From positions 1 through 46,529 of the forward strand of contig DATKLX010000054.1 in assembly GCA_035542155.1 (NCBI GenBank): 46,529 bases of DNA, given 5' to 3'. This DNA comes from DATKLX01 sp035542155. GTDB lineage: Bacteria > Chloroflexota > Anaerolineae > Anaerolineales > Anaerolineaceae. The notes beneath the pieces are model-generated. The model was not told where the DNA came from. It ran no database searches and saw only the letters and a list, made by a program, of their open reading frames with translations. Numbering within the stretch: the stretch's first letter is position 1; the number at the start of each line of letters is the position of its first letter. Both the position numbers and the translations under genes were made by a program. Shown here in pieces: positions 8,325 to 17,213 of this stretch.

Positions 8325-9287
8325 ATGCACAAGTTTGGGGTTGGAAAAAATCTGCTAATTCTTTTGCTGTTCGTGGCGTTCATCCTGGCTGGATGTGCGC
8401 CCGCGAATATGGTCAGTGTAGCCAAAAGCAAGTCCAGCCCGGGACTGCTCGGGTCGGTGCTGGAGAAAAAGGTCCTGGTCATCGCCACCGACGCCAGTTA
8501 TCCCCCCCAATCCGAACTGCACGCAAACCTCCCGCGAGCGCAGGATACTTCCTGTGATCCTTCCACTTTTACTGCCAACCAGCTCAGTGGCTTCGACGTA
8601 GATGTGGCCGTGGAGATCGCCCGTCGCCTGGGAGTCGAACCCTGTTTTGTCACACCGGGCTGGAGCCAGATCATCGCCGGAAATTGGGACGGCCGCTGGG
8701 ATGTCAGCATCGGGTCGATGGTCATCACCAAAGATCGCATGCAGACGCTTTTATTTACCCAGCCATATATTAGCGGCGCAGCAGTCCTTTTCGTGCAGAA
8801 AGACAACCCGCAGTTTACACGCCCCTCCGACCTCTCGGGAAAGAAAATCGGTGTCTGCGCTGGCTGCGCGTATGAGTCTTATCTCAAAGGGACTCTAACC
8901 ATCCCCGGGGAGAAGATCGATTTCAAGATCAAAGATGCAATCATCGTTGGTTACGATACTGATACCTCCGCGCTGAAAGCTCTCGGCGAGAATACGGGAG
9001 ATCATCTGGATGCCGTGATGACCGATCCCGACACCGGCCGCCTGGCCATCCAGAGCGGTCTGCCCCTCAAGGAGCTTCCCGAAGTCGTCTATCACGATTA
9101 TTCCGGGATCGCTTTGGATAAGAAGAGCGTCGAAGATCCATATCCATTCCTGGAAAAACTGAACGGCCTGGTCCAGGAAATGCATCAGGATGGGACCTTG
9201 CTGGCCTTATCCCAGAAATATTATCATGGGGATTTCACCAGCCCGGCAAAAATCTTCGATATTAATTCTTTACATCAGGTCCCCTGA
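8325..9287 (+). CDS. Family-3 (amino-acid type) solute-binding lipoprotein linked to a sensor kinase
   Basis: A 320-residue lipoprotein with lipobox Cys24 (FILAGC). A solute-binding family 3 domain begins at VLVIATDASYPP and includes GFDVDVAVEIARRLG, GRWDVSIGSMVITKDRM and LLFTQPYI, the usual core of polar amino-acid binding proteins. The frame extends upstream to 8232. The ATG at 8325 gives a complete signal peptide and has GAGGAG (8311-8316) 8 nt before it. No ABC permease or ATPase follows. A histidine kinase starts 9 nt after the stop, so I infer that it serves as a ligand sensor for that kinase rather than as a transporter part. Confidence 0.88.
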   Translation: MHKFGVGKNLLILLLFVAFILAGCAPANMVSVAKSKSSPGLLGSVLEKKVLVIATDASYPPQSELHANLPRAQDTSCDPSTFTANQLSGFDVDVAVEIARRLGVEPCFVTPGWSQIIAGNWDGRWDVSIGSMVITKDRMQTLLFTQPYISGAAVLFVQKDNPQFTRPSDLSGKKIGVCAGCAYESYLKGTLTIPGEKIDFKIKDAIIVGYDTDTSALKALGENTGDHLDAVMTDPDTGRLAIQSGLPLKELPEVVYHDYSGIALDKKSVEDPYPFLEKLNGLVQEMHQDGTLLALSQKYYHGDFTSPAKIFDINSLHQVP

Positions 9288-9296
9288 GACTATCGG

Positions 9297-11834
9297 ATGA
9301 AGAGGATCATTCCTTCCTGGAACAAATCCTTAATGGGGCGTCTGGTTGGGACCACCCTTCTCCTCCTCCTGGCTACTGTCGGCCTGATCAGTTACCTGGC
9401 TTACCTACAGGCCACCCGCAGCCTGACCCAATCCATCTTCGACCGTTTGCGTGCCGTTTCAATACTGAAAGAAGACAGCCTCAATCGCTGGGTCGATCAG
9501 CAGCGGGTTGACCTGGTTTTCCTGGCCTCCCAATCCGATGTGACCGGCCAGGCCGGAGTGCTAATGGGAGAGTCTTCCTCTGTGAAAGACCGCATCCTCG
9601 CGCATTCGATCCTCATCGATCGCTTCAAATCCATGGTGGCCGGCTTTTCCGAATCGGACGAGCTTTTCATTCTTGATCTTTACGGCACCGTCGTGCTTTC
9701 TACCGAGCCCGGTCGCGAAGGCATGTCCCACCGCTACGACCCGCATTTTATTCTCGGCCAATCCGCGACCTATGTCCAGCCGGTATACATATCTACCAGG
9801 ACCGGCCGCTCGACGATTACCATCGCCACCCCCCTCTTCGACCAGGACAAGCGCCGGGTGGGGGTGTTGGCTGGCGATTTGAACCTGGCCCGCCTCGACC
9901 GGATCATCCTTCAAAGGACCGGCTTGGGTTCGAGCGGTGAGACCTACCTGGTGAACCCCCAACATGAGTTCGTATCGTCGATGCTGGCTTCAAATTCGAA
10001 AAACAGGAATGGGGGCGTTCGTTCCTATGGTATTGATCTCGCCTTGAAAGGCCAGGATGGCGCCGCGCTGTATACGAACTATCAGGGTGTCCCCGTCATT
10101 GGGTATTACAACTGGTTGGATGACCGGCAGGTGGCGTTGATGGCGGAAATGAGCCAGGCCGAGGCGTTTGCTCCCGCCCGCCAGATGGCGATGACCATCA
10201 TCGAAATCGGGGGGTTGTCTACACTGTTTTTGGCCGTTCTGGCCTATCTGCTCTCCCGGCGCATCGCCCGCCCGATTCTGACCATGGCCGAAAAAGCCCG
10301 GCTGATCGCGGGCGGCGATCTGGATCAGATTGTGCCGGTGATGACCGGCGATGAGGTAGGCCTCCTCGCCCAAAGTTTCAATAATATGACCGGGCAGTTG
10401 CGCCTGCTCTATGCAGACCTGGAACAAAAGGTGATCGAGCGCACCGCCGAGCTGGTGCGGGTCAACTCCCAGTTGGAAGAAGAAATCGGCATGCGCAAAC
10501 AGGCCCAGGAGGGGCTTCACCGCCAGAACACTTACCTGGAAGCGCTCCACGAGACTTCACTGGGCTTGATCAGCCACCTGGATCTGCAGGACCTGTTCGA
10601 AACCCTGGTCACTCGCGCCGGCCAGTTAATGCATTCCTCCCACGGGTTCATTTTCGTCGCGGAGGGGGAAGTGCTGGAATGTAAAGTCGGGATTGGCTTG
10701 CTGAACCGCCTTGTCGGCCGCTACTTGACGCGTGGCGAAGGCCTGGGCGGGACAATATGGGAAACTGGCCGGCCCCTGGTGATTAACAATTACGATCAAT
10801 GGCAGGGACGCGCCCAGACCATCGAGCATGGCCTCATCCGCAGTGTGGCAGGGTTTCCATTGACGGCTGGCGACCAGGTGGTGGGAGTCATTGGACTGGC
10901 TTACGGCCTCCAGGATCAGGGGCGGGAATTCGGTGATGCCGAGGTCGAGCTATTGGGCCGCTTTGCCCAACTGGCCTCGATCGCCCTGGAAAATGCCCGC
11001 CTGTACACGCTCGCCAAAGAAGCCCGCGACGCCGCCGAGAAGGCCAATGAGGCTCAAAGTATTTTTCTGGCAAACGTCAGCCACGAACTGCGCACGCCGC
11101 TTACTTCCATCCTTGGCTTCGCTCGCCTTGCCCAAAAACGCCTCCAGGAGCGCATAGCCCCTTACCTGCCCGCGAACGATGCCCGCCAGCAAAAAGCAGC
11201 CCTCCAGATGGACGAAAACCTGGCCATCATCCTCACCGAAGGCGACCGCCTGACCAAGCTGATCAACAATCTCCTCGACCTGGAAAAAATCCGCTCCGGA
11301 AAAATTTCCTGGCGCCGCGCGCCGCTCAACATAACCGAAGTGATCACCCTCGCGGCTCGGGCAACCTCCTCCCTGCTGGAGTCGAAGGGGCTCACCTGGA
11401 TTCAGGAGATCCCTCCCCATCTGCCCCAGGTTTATGGAGATGCCGACCGCCTCGAACAGGTGGTCATCAACTTGATCTCAAATGCCGTCAAGTACTCTGA
11501 AAACAGCCCCCTGGAATGCCGGGTGATGCGATTGGATGGTGAGTTGATCGTCAGCCTCACCGACCACGGGATCGGCATCGCTCCCGAGTTCCACGAGCTC
11601 ATCTTCGAAAAATTCCGCCAGGTTGGCGATACACTGAGTAATAAGCCCAGGGGAACCGGGCTGGGTCTGCCGATCTGCAAGGAAATCGTCGAGTATCACG
11701 GCGGGAAAATTTGGCTGAAGAGTGAGCCCGGCAAGGGGAGCACTTTTTTCTTTTCTCTTCCGGTGTACTCGCCAGCCCTCGAAAAAACTCTTGCTGCCCG
11801 GGATGAGATACCTGCGAAACCGGAGTCCAATTGA
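9297..11834 (+). CDS. Cache/HAMP/GAF sensor histidine kinase
   Basis: An 845-residue membrane kinase. TM1 is near residues 14-34, an extracytoplasmic double-Cache-like region covers 40-298, and TM2 is near 300-320. Then come HAMP (321-373), a short coiled coil, a GAF domain (about 425-570), HisKA with phospho-accepting His596 in SHELRTPLTSI, and a HATPase with N-box NLISNAVKY, DHGIGI and GTGLGLPICKEI. All catalytic boxes are intact. It is third-party to a transport system: upstream is a binding lipoprotein, downstream a response regulator (9 nt gap) and a SpoIIE-type phosphatase. The lipoprotein may dock on the Cache domain. No clear Shine-Dalgarno precedes the ATG, so translational coupling is likely. 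Confidence 0.93.
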   Translation: MKRIIPSWNKSLMGRLVGTTLLLLLATVGLISYLAYLQATRSLTQSIFDRLRAVSILKEDSLNRWVDQQRVDLVFLASQSDVTGQAGVLMGESSSVKDRILAHSILIDRFKSMVAGFSESDELFILDLYGTVVLSTEPGREGMSHRYDPHFILGQSATYVQPVYISTRTGRSTITIATPLFDQDKRRVGVLAGDLNLARLDRIILQRTGLGSSGETYLVNPQHEFVSSMLASNSKNRNGGVRSYGIDLALKGQDGAALYTNYQGVPVIGYYNWLDDRQVALMAEMSQAEAFAPARQMAMTIIEIGGLSTLFLAVLAYLLSRRIARPILTMAEKARLIAGGDLDQIVPVMTGDEVGLLAQSFNNMTGQLRLLYADLEQKVIERTAELVRVNSQLEEEIGMRKQAQEGLHRQNTYLEALHETSLGLISHLDLQDLFETLVTRAGQLMHSSHGFIFVAEGEVLECKVGIGLLNRLVGRYLTRGEGLGGTIWETGRPLVINNYDQWQGRAQTIEHGLIRSVAGFPLTAGDQVVGVIGLAYGLQDQGREFGDAEVELLGRFAQLASIALENARLYTLAKEARDAAEKANEAQSIFLANVSHELRTPLTSILGFARLAQKRLQERIAPYLPANDARQQKAALQMDENLAIILTEGDRLTKLINNLLDLEKIRSGKISWRRAPLNITEVITLAARATSSLLESKGLTWIQEIPPHLPQVYGDADRLEQVVINLISNAVKYSENSPLECRVMRLDGELIVSLTDHGIGIAPEFHELIFEKFRQVGDTLSNKPRGTGLGLPICKEIVEYHGGKIWLKSEPGKGSTFFFSLPVYSPALEKTLAARDEIPAKPESN

Positions 11835-11843
11835 GGAGGTAAA

Positions 11844-12221
11844 ATGCCACCCAAAGTATTGATTGTCGATGATGAGGCCTTTATCCGGACGTTAATCGCT
11901 CAAACCCTGGAAGACTTTGAAGACGATGGAGTCGAAATCCTGGCCACCGGAGATGGAGAAGAAGCCTTGCGCCTGATTCGCTCTAAAAAACCAGACCTGG
12001 TTTTTCTCGACGTGATGCTTCCCAATTTGGACGGATTTGCTGTCTGCCAGCAGGTCAAGGAAAATCAGACCACCGCCGCCACTTACGTGGTTCTGCTGAC
12101 CGCCAAAGGGCAGGAATTCGACCGGTTGCGCGGCCAGCAGTGTGGGGCCGACCAGTATCTGACCAAGCCCTTCGACCCCGACGAGATCGTATCCCTGGCG
12201 GAAAAGATCCTGGTACACTGA
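11844..12221 (+). CDS. Single-domain response regulator
   Basis: A 125-residue stand-alone receiver with no output domain. The acidic pocket is in the VDDE segment, the phospho-acceptor is Asp56 (FLDVMLP), and Thr86 and Lys108 (YLTKPF) complete the switch. A strong GAGGAGG ribosome site precedes the ATG. It sits between the histidine kinase and the phosphatase, and the downstream ATG follows its stop by one nucleotide. It probably receives phosphate from His596 of the kinase and acts on the phosphatase by protein contact. Confidence 0.93.
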   Translation: MPPKVLIVDDEAFIRTLIAQTLEDFEDDGVEILATGDGEEALRLIRSKKPDLVFLDVMLPNLDGFAVCQQVKENQTTAATYVVLLTAKGQEFDRLRGQQCGADQYLTKPFDPDEIVSLAEKILVH

Positions 12222-12222
12222 G

Positions 12223-13722
12223 ATGACCGCATTTTCACTTTCCAGGCTGCTGAAACCCAACGGGGATTTTTATCGCCTCACCTGTGGGATCCTGCAAGGC
12301 CTGGCCGGGGCCGGCATAGCGATCCTGGACCTGGATGGCAGGCTGCTGGCCGGTTCAGAGCCTCAAGATGGAAGGCAGCGCTATCCCGTCTGGGTGGAAG
12401 ATCAGGTGGCAGGTTGGGTGGCAGGCGGAGATCCTGCCGCGGCTGTAGCCGCCTGGATCAGCTACGCCGCCGGGCAGGAAGCTCAAAAAAAATCCATGGC
12501 GGCTGAGCTGATCGACCGTTATCGCGAGCTTAACCTGCTCTACCATTTATCCGAGCACCTGGTCTCATCGCCAGACACCCTCTCGATCAGCAAAGTTGCC
12601 CTCGCAGAAGCTGTCCGCATGATCCCCGCCGCGACCGCGATCCTCTTATCCAGGCCTTCCGGCCAGGAGGCCCTTGAGAAGGCAGCCGTTCTGGGCCAGG
12701 ATTATGCGGTCATTTCTTCCTGCTGTCTCATCGACCGGGTGCTGCAAAGCGGTAGGGCTGAGCTTGCCAATGCCGTCTCGGCCGAAGACTATTTTGATCA
12801 GGCGAATGGGCGCAAAATTTCCCTGGCCTGCGCGCCCCTGAAAACCGAAAAATCCATTCAGGGCGTAATCCTCCTGGTCGACAGTGAGAAGCGGGTCTTC
12901 TCTGCGGGCGAGTTAAAACTTCTCAACGCCATTGGCCTGCAAATTGCCCCTGCACTGGAAATCTCCCGTCTCTGGCAGCTAGCGATCGAGAAAGCCAAGA
13001 TCGAGCGCGAGTTCCAGATGGCCCGCAGGGTGCAGGAAAGCCTCCTCCCCCGCGCCATGCCCAGGTTTCCAGGCTGGAGTATCGGCAACCGCTGGCGCCC
13101 GGCACGCAATGTTTCCGGTGATTTTTATGATCTCATCCGCGAAGATCAGCGCCTGGGGCTCGTAATCGCAGATGTAACTGATAAAGGCCTCCCCGCTGCC
13201 CTCTTTATGGTATTCATTCGCAGCGCCATCCGCTCATCGGTCAATCGTGGCAGCCCGCTCGCGGAAGAGATCAGCCAGGCCAACCGCCTCATCTGCCAGG
13301 ATTCCCATCAGGGCCTCCTCGCGACAATGTTCTATGCCCGCCTGTCCCCTGATACCGGTGAAATGGAATACGTCAACGCCGGCCACAACCCACCCCTCTA
13401 TTACAATGCTCAAAAAAACCAACTCCAACTGCTGGCCCGCACCGGGGTGACCCTGGGAATGGACGCCCACATGTCCTATACCAGCCAGACCATCCATCTG
13501 CTGCCGGGGGACATGGTTCTCTTCTACACCGATGGCGTCACCGAAGCGATCAACGCTGCAAAAGAGCAGTTTGGCCTCGACCGCCTGATGGAAGTCGTAT
13601 ACCAGTTAAGGGCCTGCCCGGTCGAACAGCTCCTGGATGGCGTGGACGAAGCCCTCGCTGACTTCACCCAATCCTTGCCTTCTTTCGACGACATAACTCT
13701 CCTCGCCCTCAAGCGCCTATAA
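12223..13722 (+). CDS. GAF plus SpoIIE-type PP2C serine phosphatase
   Basis: A 499-residue protein. A GAF-like sensory domain lies near residues 95-250, followed by a helical linker. A PP2C/SpoIIE phosphatase domain covers about 285-498, with VSGDFYD, VIADVTDKGLPAALFM, NAGHNPPLYY and the late FYTDGVTEAIN motif carrying the metal-binding Asp residues. This is RsbU-like architecture, which usually dephosphorylates an anti-sigma antagonist (STAS protein). No STAS, anti-sigma kinase or sigma gene is present in the window, so the target is elsewhere. The start codon lies one nucleotide after the response-regulator stop, indicating translational coupling. Confidence 0.92.
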   Translation: MTAFSLSRLLKPNGDFYRLTCGILQGLAGAGIAILDLDGRLLAGSEPQDGRQRYPVWVEDQVAGWVAGGDPAAAVAAWISYAAGQEAQKKSMAAELIDRYRELNLLYHLSEHLVSSPDTLSISKVALAEAVRMIPAATAILLSRPSGQEALEKAAVLGQDYAVISSCCLIDRVLQSGRAELANAVSAEDYFDQANGRKISLACAPLKTEKSIQGVILLVDSEKRVFSAGELKLLNAIGLQIAPALEISRLWQLAIEKAKIEREFQMARRVQESLLPRAMPRFPGWSIGNRWRPARNVSGDFYDLIREDQRLGLVIADVTDKGLPAALFMVFIRSAIRSSVNRGSPLAEEISQANRLICQDSHQGLLATMFYARLSPDTGEMEYVNAGHNPPLYYNAQKNQLQLLARTGVTLGMDAHMSYTSQTIHLLPGDMVLFYTDGVTEAINAAKEQFGLDRLMEVVYQLRACPVEQLLDGVDEALADFTQSLPSFDDITLLALKRL

Positions 13723-13740
13723 CCTGACAATTTCCTTTGC

Positions 13741-13827
13741 GTAATCCCTGAGATCTGAATCTATCCACGGTCCGATTCCCTTCATCTGCGTTATCCGAAA
13801 AATCTGGGTCCATCTGCGGTCCGTTCC
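13741..13827 (+). repeat. Two degenerate 38-39-nt direct repeats
   Basis: Units at 13741-13779 and 13790-13827 align with about three quarters identity. Shared blocks include ATCTG, GGTCCG and TTCC. They lie in the gap between the phosphatase and the next kinase and resemble worn-down simple intergenic repeats seen in many genomes. No function is evident. Confidence 0.45.
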
Positions 13828-13869
13828 GGCATACTTTATGCATGCTTTACGCCTTATAAATGAGGGCCA

Positions 13870-13878
13870 TGCTATAAT
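13870..13878 (+). promoter_or_regulatory. Extended -10 promoter for the kinase-LysM-LCP operon
   Basis: TGCTATAAT is a perfect -10 with a TGn extension 24 nt before the ATG at 13903. No -35 match is evident. GGGATGGGG before the ATG can serve as a weak ribosome site. Confidence 0.6.
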
Positions 13879-13902
13879 CACCCCTATACGGGATGGGGCC
13901 AC

Positions 13903-16287
13903 ATGGACAATATCATTCAACAAATCTTCGCCATTCTTACGACTCCCCCTGGGAATCTCATCTATCACCTGGGACTGGCCTTTTCGGTAGCTGGAGCGCT
14001 TCAGGCTGCCATCGCTCAATGGAGGCTGAACCCGCTCCCGGCCGGCCGCAGGATGGTTTTTGGCCTCACGGTTCTCCTCGCGGCCCAATTGATCCTCTTT
14101 CTGGGCAGCGGTCTCACCTGGCAAGGGATCGCCAGTGCGCATGTCCTCCTCCCTCCCCTGGATCGAGCCGTGACTGCATTGAGCTTGCTGTGGATTGTCT
14201 GGCTATGGGCTTACCCCGAACGGACGCCAGTGATCGAAGCGTTGCATATCTTCTTGAATATCATGGTGGTCATCTTTTTGGCCATCACCCTCGCCTTTTG
14301 GGGCGAAGCCAGTTCGGTTCAGTTATTCACCACCTCCTGGTTCGATTTCGTTTGGGAAATTTTCTCGATCCTGATCATTTTAGGCGGGATATTGGCTCTC
14401 CTGATCCGCAGACCACCGGGATGGGGTATGGGATTTGGCATGCTGGCCCTGATCGGCCTGGGATATGCCGCCCAGCTTGGGCTCAGCCTTCCCCAGAATG
14501 ATTTTCTTGGCGCCGTTCGCCTGGGGCTGCTTGCCGCTTACCCGCTCCTGCTGAGCCTACCCTATCGTTTCCTCCAGCCGCAGGCCGCGCCCGCGCCGGC
14601 AGTTCCCAGTCTGGAATCGATCCCCGCGCCCCATCCGATCACGCACGAGCGGCGCAGGTACAGCACGGATCCCAAGACCCTCCAGTCTTTCGTGGGCCTG
14701 GTAAATGCCCAAACGCCCTTAGACATGGGAACGGCAACCGCCCGACTGATCGGGCACGTGATGGTGTCTGATTTGTGTTATCTGGTTTCAATGCCCGATG
14801 CCAATGGACAGCTTACCCTGGAGACGGGCTACGATCTAATCCGCGAAGAGCCCCTCCAGGGGGTTACGGTGATCATCCAGCGCGTCCCCCAGATTTCCAG
14901 CGCGCTCCATAAGGGACGTTCCCTCCGCCTGAGCGCAGAAACGGACTCCATGGACCTGCGCAGCCTCGGCGATGTGATTGGCCTGACCAATCCTGGAAAT
15001 CTGCTCCTGATTCCTTTACAGACTGAGGAATCCGTCCCGATCGGCGGCGTGATACTCTTCTCACCATACTCCAACCGGGTATGGACCGCCGATGACCAGA
15101 ACTTTATCACCCCACTGCTCCCCGGATTGGTACAGATTTTACAGCGCACTGCGGGAAGCCTTTCAAGCGATCAGATCGAACGGCTAAAGTCAGACCTTCA
15201 GTTTGCCAACGAGGAGATCGAAATTCTCCGCCAGCAGCAGCAGGATATGCTCCAGCAGTTGGATACCGCTCGAGACGACGAGGGACAACGCAGCACCCAG
15301 GAAGAAAATTTGGCCGCCCTGGTTGCAGTCCAGCAGGAATACCAGTCGATCATTGACCTGCTCCAGCGCGAAAATGACCGCTTGCAGGAGGCAGCATCCC
15401 AGGTAGCTCAGGCCGCGGCCCACCAGCCGCTTGAGAACGACGACCTCCAGGCCGCTTTCCGCCTGGCTCAGACTCAATCTGCCCAGCTCCAGAATGCTCT
15501 GGTCGAAGCCAACCGGCGGATATCTGAACTTGAACAATTGAATTCGGGGATTTCCCTCTCCAATGAGCACGCTGAGGTGATCGCCTCCATCGCTCAGGAG
15601 CTGCGCCAGCCAATGTCCTCGATCACCGGATATACTGATCTTCTTCTCGGCGAATCGGTAGGCATCCTCGGCGCGCTTCAGCGTAAGTTCCTCGAACGAA
15701 TCAAAGCGTCCACCGAACGATTGCGCAGCCTGAGCGATGACCTCGTTCAGACGGTCGCCCTGGAAAGCGGTTCGGTCAATTTATCTCCCGAAGCGGTGGA
15801 CCTGGCCCTGGTAATCGACAATGCCATTCAGTACACCAGCGCCCAGATACGTGAGAAAGACATCTCGCTGCAGGTGGATCTGCCGGAGCAGTTTCCCCAG
15901 CTCCATGCCGACCGGGACGCGCTCCAGCAGGTTGTCATCCACCTGCTGCAGAACGCCGGGGCCGCCAGCCCTGTGGAAGGCGTCGTCAGGCTGAAAGTTG
16001 GCATGCAGAGTGAAAACGGTCAGCAGGATTTCGTCCTCCTTCAGGTGACTGATTCGGGCGGCGGCATTCCCACCGAAGAGCTCCCACGGGTCTTCTCCCG
16101 CCTCTACCGGGCCGATAATGCTTTGATCCAGGGCGTGGGCGAAACCGGCGTCGGCCTCTCGATTGCTAAAACCCTGGTAGAGGCTCACGGTGGAAGGATC
16201 TGGGTCGATACCCAGATGGGCGAAACGTCGACGTTCAGCGTACTTCTTCCGGTGTACCAGGGCAGCAGTCCAACCCAGACGACCTAA
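13903..16287 (+). CDS. Membrane histidine-kinase-like protein lacking the H-box histidine
   Basis: A 794-residue protein. About seven hydrophobic helices span residues 15-222, a GAF-like domain covers about 245-420, a long coiled coil covers 425-550, and a HisKA-like dimerisation region and HATPase domain follow. The H-box reads IAQELRQPMSSI, so the phospho-accepting His is Gln565 (codon CAG at 15595-15597) and the usual Thr before Pro is also Gln. The ATP-binding domain keeps N-box Asn684, Asp717 in DSGGGIP and GVGLSIAK. It may therefore bind ATP without autophosphorylating in the normal way. It is likely co-transcribed with the LysM gene (23-nt gap) and the LCP gene, pointing to an envelope role. 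Confidence 0.88.
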   Translation: MDNIIQQIFAILTTPPGNLIYHLGLAFSVAGALQAAIAQWRLNPLPAGRRMVFGLTVLLAAQLILFLGSGLTWQGIASAHVLLPPLDRAVTALSLLWIVWLWAYPERTPVIEALHIFLNIMVVIFLAITLAFWGEASSVQLFTTSWFDFVWEIFSILIILGGILALLIRRPPGWGMGFGMLALIGLGYAAQLGLSLPQNDFLGAVRLGLLAAYPLLLSLPYRFLQPQAAPAPAVPSLESIPAPHPITHERRRYSTDPKTLQSFVGLVNAQTPLDMGTATARLIGHVMVSDLCYLVSMPDANGQLTLETGYDLIREEPLQGVTVIIQRVPQISSALHKGRSLRLSAETDSMDLRSLGDVIGLTNPGNLLLIPLQTEESVPIGGVILFSPYSNRVWTADDQNFITPLLPGLVQILQRTAGSLSSDQIERLKSDLQFANEEIEILRQQQQDMLQQLDTARDDEGQRSTQEENLAALVAVQQEYQSIIDLLQRENDRLQEAASQVAQAAAHQPLENDDLQAAFRLAQTQSAQLQNALVEANRRISELEQLNSGISLSNEHAEVIASIAQELRQPMSSITGYTDLLLGESVGILGALQRKFLERIKASTERLRSLSDDLVQTVALESGSVNLSPEAVDLALVIDNAIQYTSAQIREKDISLQVDLPEQFPQLHADRDALQQVVIHLLQNAGAASPVEGVVRLKVGMQSENGQQDFVLLQVTDSGGGIPTEELPRVFSRLYRADNALIQGVGETGVGLSIAKTLVEAHGGRIWVDTQMGETSTFSVLLPVYQGSSPTQTT

Positions 16288-16310
16288 GGACCCCTCGCAG
16301 GGCTTGTTCA

Positions 16311-17144
16311 ATGAGCTATCTCCGCCCCCTTGTTTCTGGTTTACTGGCAGCCGTGATTTCCGTCCTCATCCTCATCGGCGGGTTATCTGCCTCCCTGGCC
16401 GAAGGCACCCGGCCGTTTCCACCAACCTCACCGGTCGAGACCGCGGCGCCCACCCAGAACCCGGAAGCATTGGTAACCATCCTGCCGCGACCCTCGCATA
16501 CGTTGGCTCAGGCAGCGACGCCTGCTCCACTGCGCGTCAATACCGCCACCAGCCAGCCTTCCACGCCGATCTGCCCGCCCCCTGAAGGATGGGTCTTGCA
16601 CACCATCCAGGCGGACGAAACTTTGGAAAGCCTGGCGCAGGATTACCAAACTACCGTCTCGCGGCTCATCCAGGGCAACTGCCTGGTGACAACCAGCCTG
16701 GTGCCAGGCACGACCTTGAAAGTGCCGGATGTGGTCCCGCCAACCGTTGAGCCAACCGCGACAGCCACCAACCGATTGGCCTCCTGCGGGCCGCCGGATG
16801 GATGGGTAACCTACACGGTCAAGCGCCAGGACACTCTTTTCCGGCTTGCCCAGACTTTTAAAACCAGCGTTCGCGAGCTGCAGTGGGCTAACTGTAAGGG
16901 CACGTCTTCCCTCATTGTGACTGGCGAGCGGATATATGTGCCTTTTTCCCCTACCCAGGAGCCGCCGGCGGGAACATCGACCAGCTATCCAACGTCTAAT
17001 GGGACAGAGGCAGCCACAGAAACTGCGGCCCAGGCTGCTGCGCCAACGGGGACGGAAACCTCTAAACCAATCCAAACCGTGGCTCCATCGCCAACTGCCA
17101 CGCCAACCAGCGAACCAACTACAAGCTCTTACCTAAGAGGTTAA
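16311..17144 (+). CDS. Secreted or membrane-anchored double-LysM protein
   Basis: A 277-residue protein with an N-terminal hydrophobic segment (about residues 7-30), which is a signal peptide or anchor. Two LysM domains lie near residues 94-138 and 165-212. Both open with C-P/G-PP-x-GW and close with a Cys in GNC or ANC, suggesting one disulfide per domain. Linkers before, between and after are rich in Pro, Thr and Ala. LysM domains bind N-acetylglucosamine polymers such as peptidoglycan. No catalytic domain is attached. It sits between the kinase-like gene and an LCP-family gene, consistent with a cell-wall-associated operon. Confidence 0.85.
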   Translation: MSYLRPLVSGLLAAVISVLILIGGLSASLAEGTRPFPPTSPVETAAPTQNPEALVTILPRPSHTLAQAATPAPLRVNTATSQPSTPICPPPEGWVLHTIQADETLESLAQDYQTTVSRLIQGNCLVTTSLVPGTTLKVPDVVPPTVEPTATATNRLASCGPPDGWVTYTVKRQDTLFRLAQTFKTSVRELQWANCKGTSSLIVTGERIYVPFSPTQEPPAGTSTSYPTSNGTEAATETAAQAAAPTGTETSKPIQTVAPSPTATPTSEPTTSSYLRG

Positions 17145-17213
17145 TTGTTGAAGTCAATCGAAAAGATCCTCCATGTGATCCAAATCTTGGCCGATGAAAA
17201 AAAGTGACTCACC

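Noticed and set aside
13741..13827. CRISPR-like array
   Set aside because: Only two imperfect units, no regular spacer and no cas genes.
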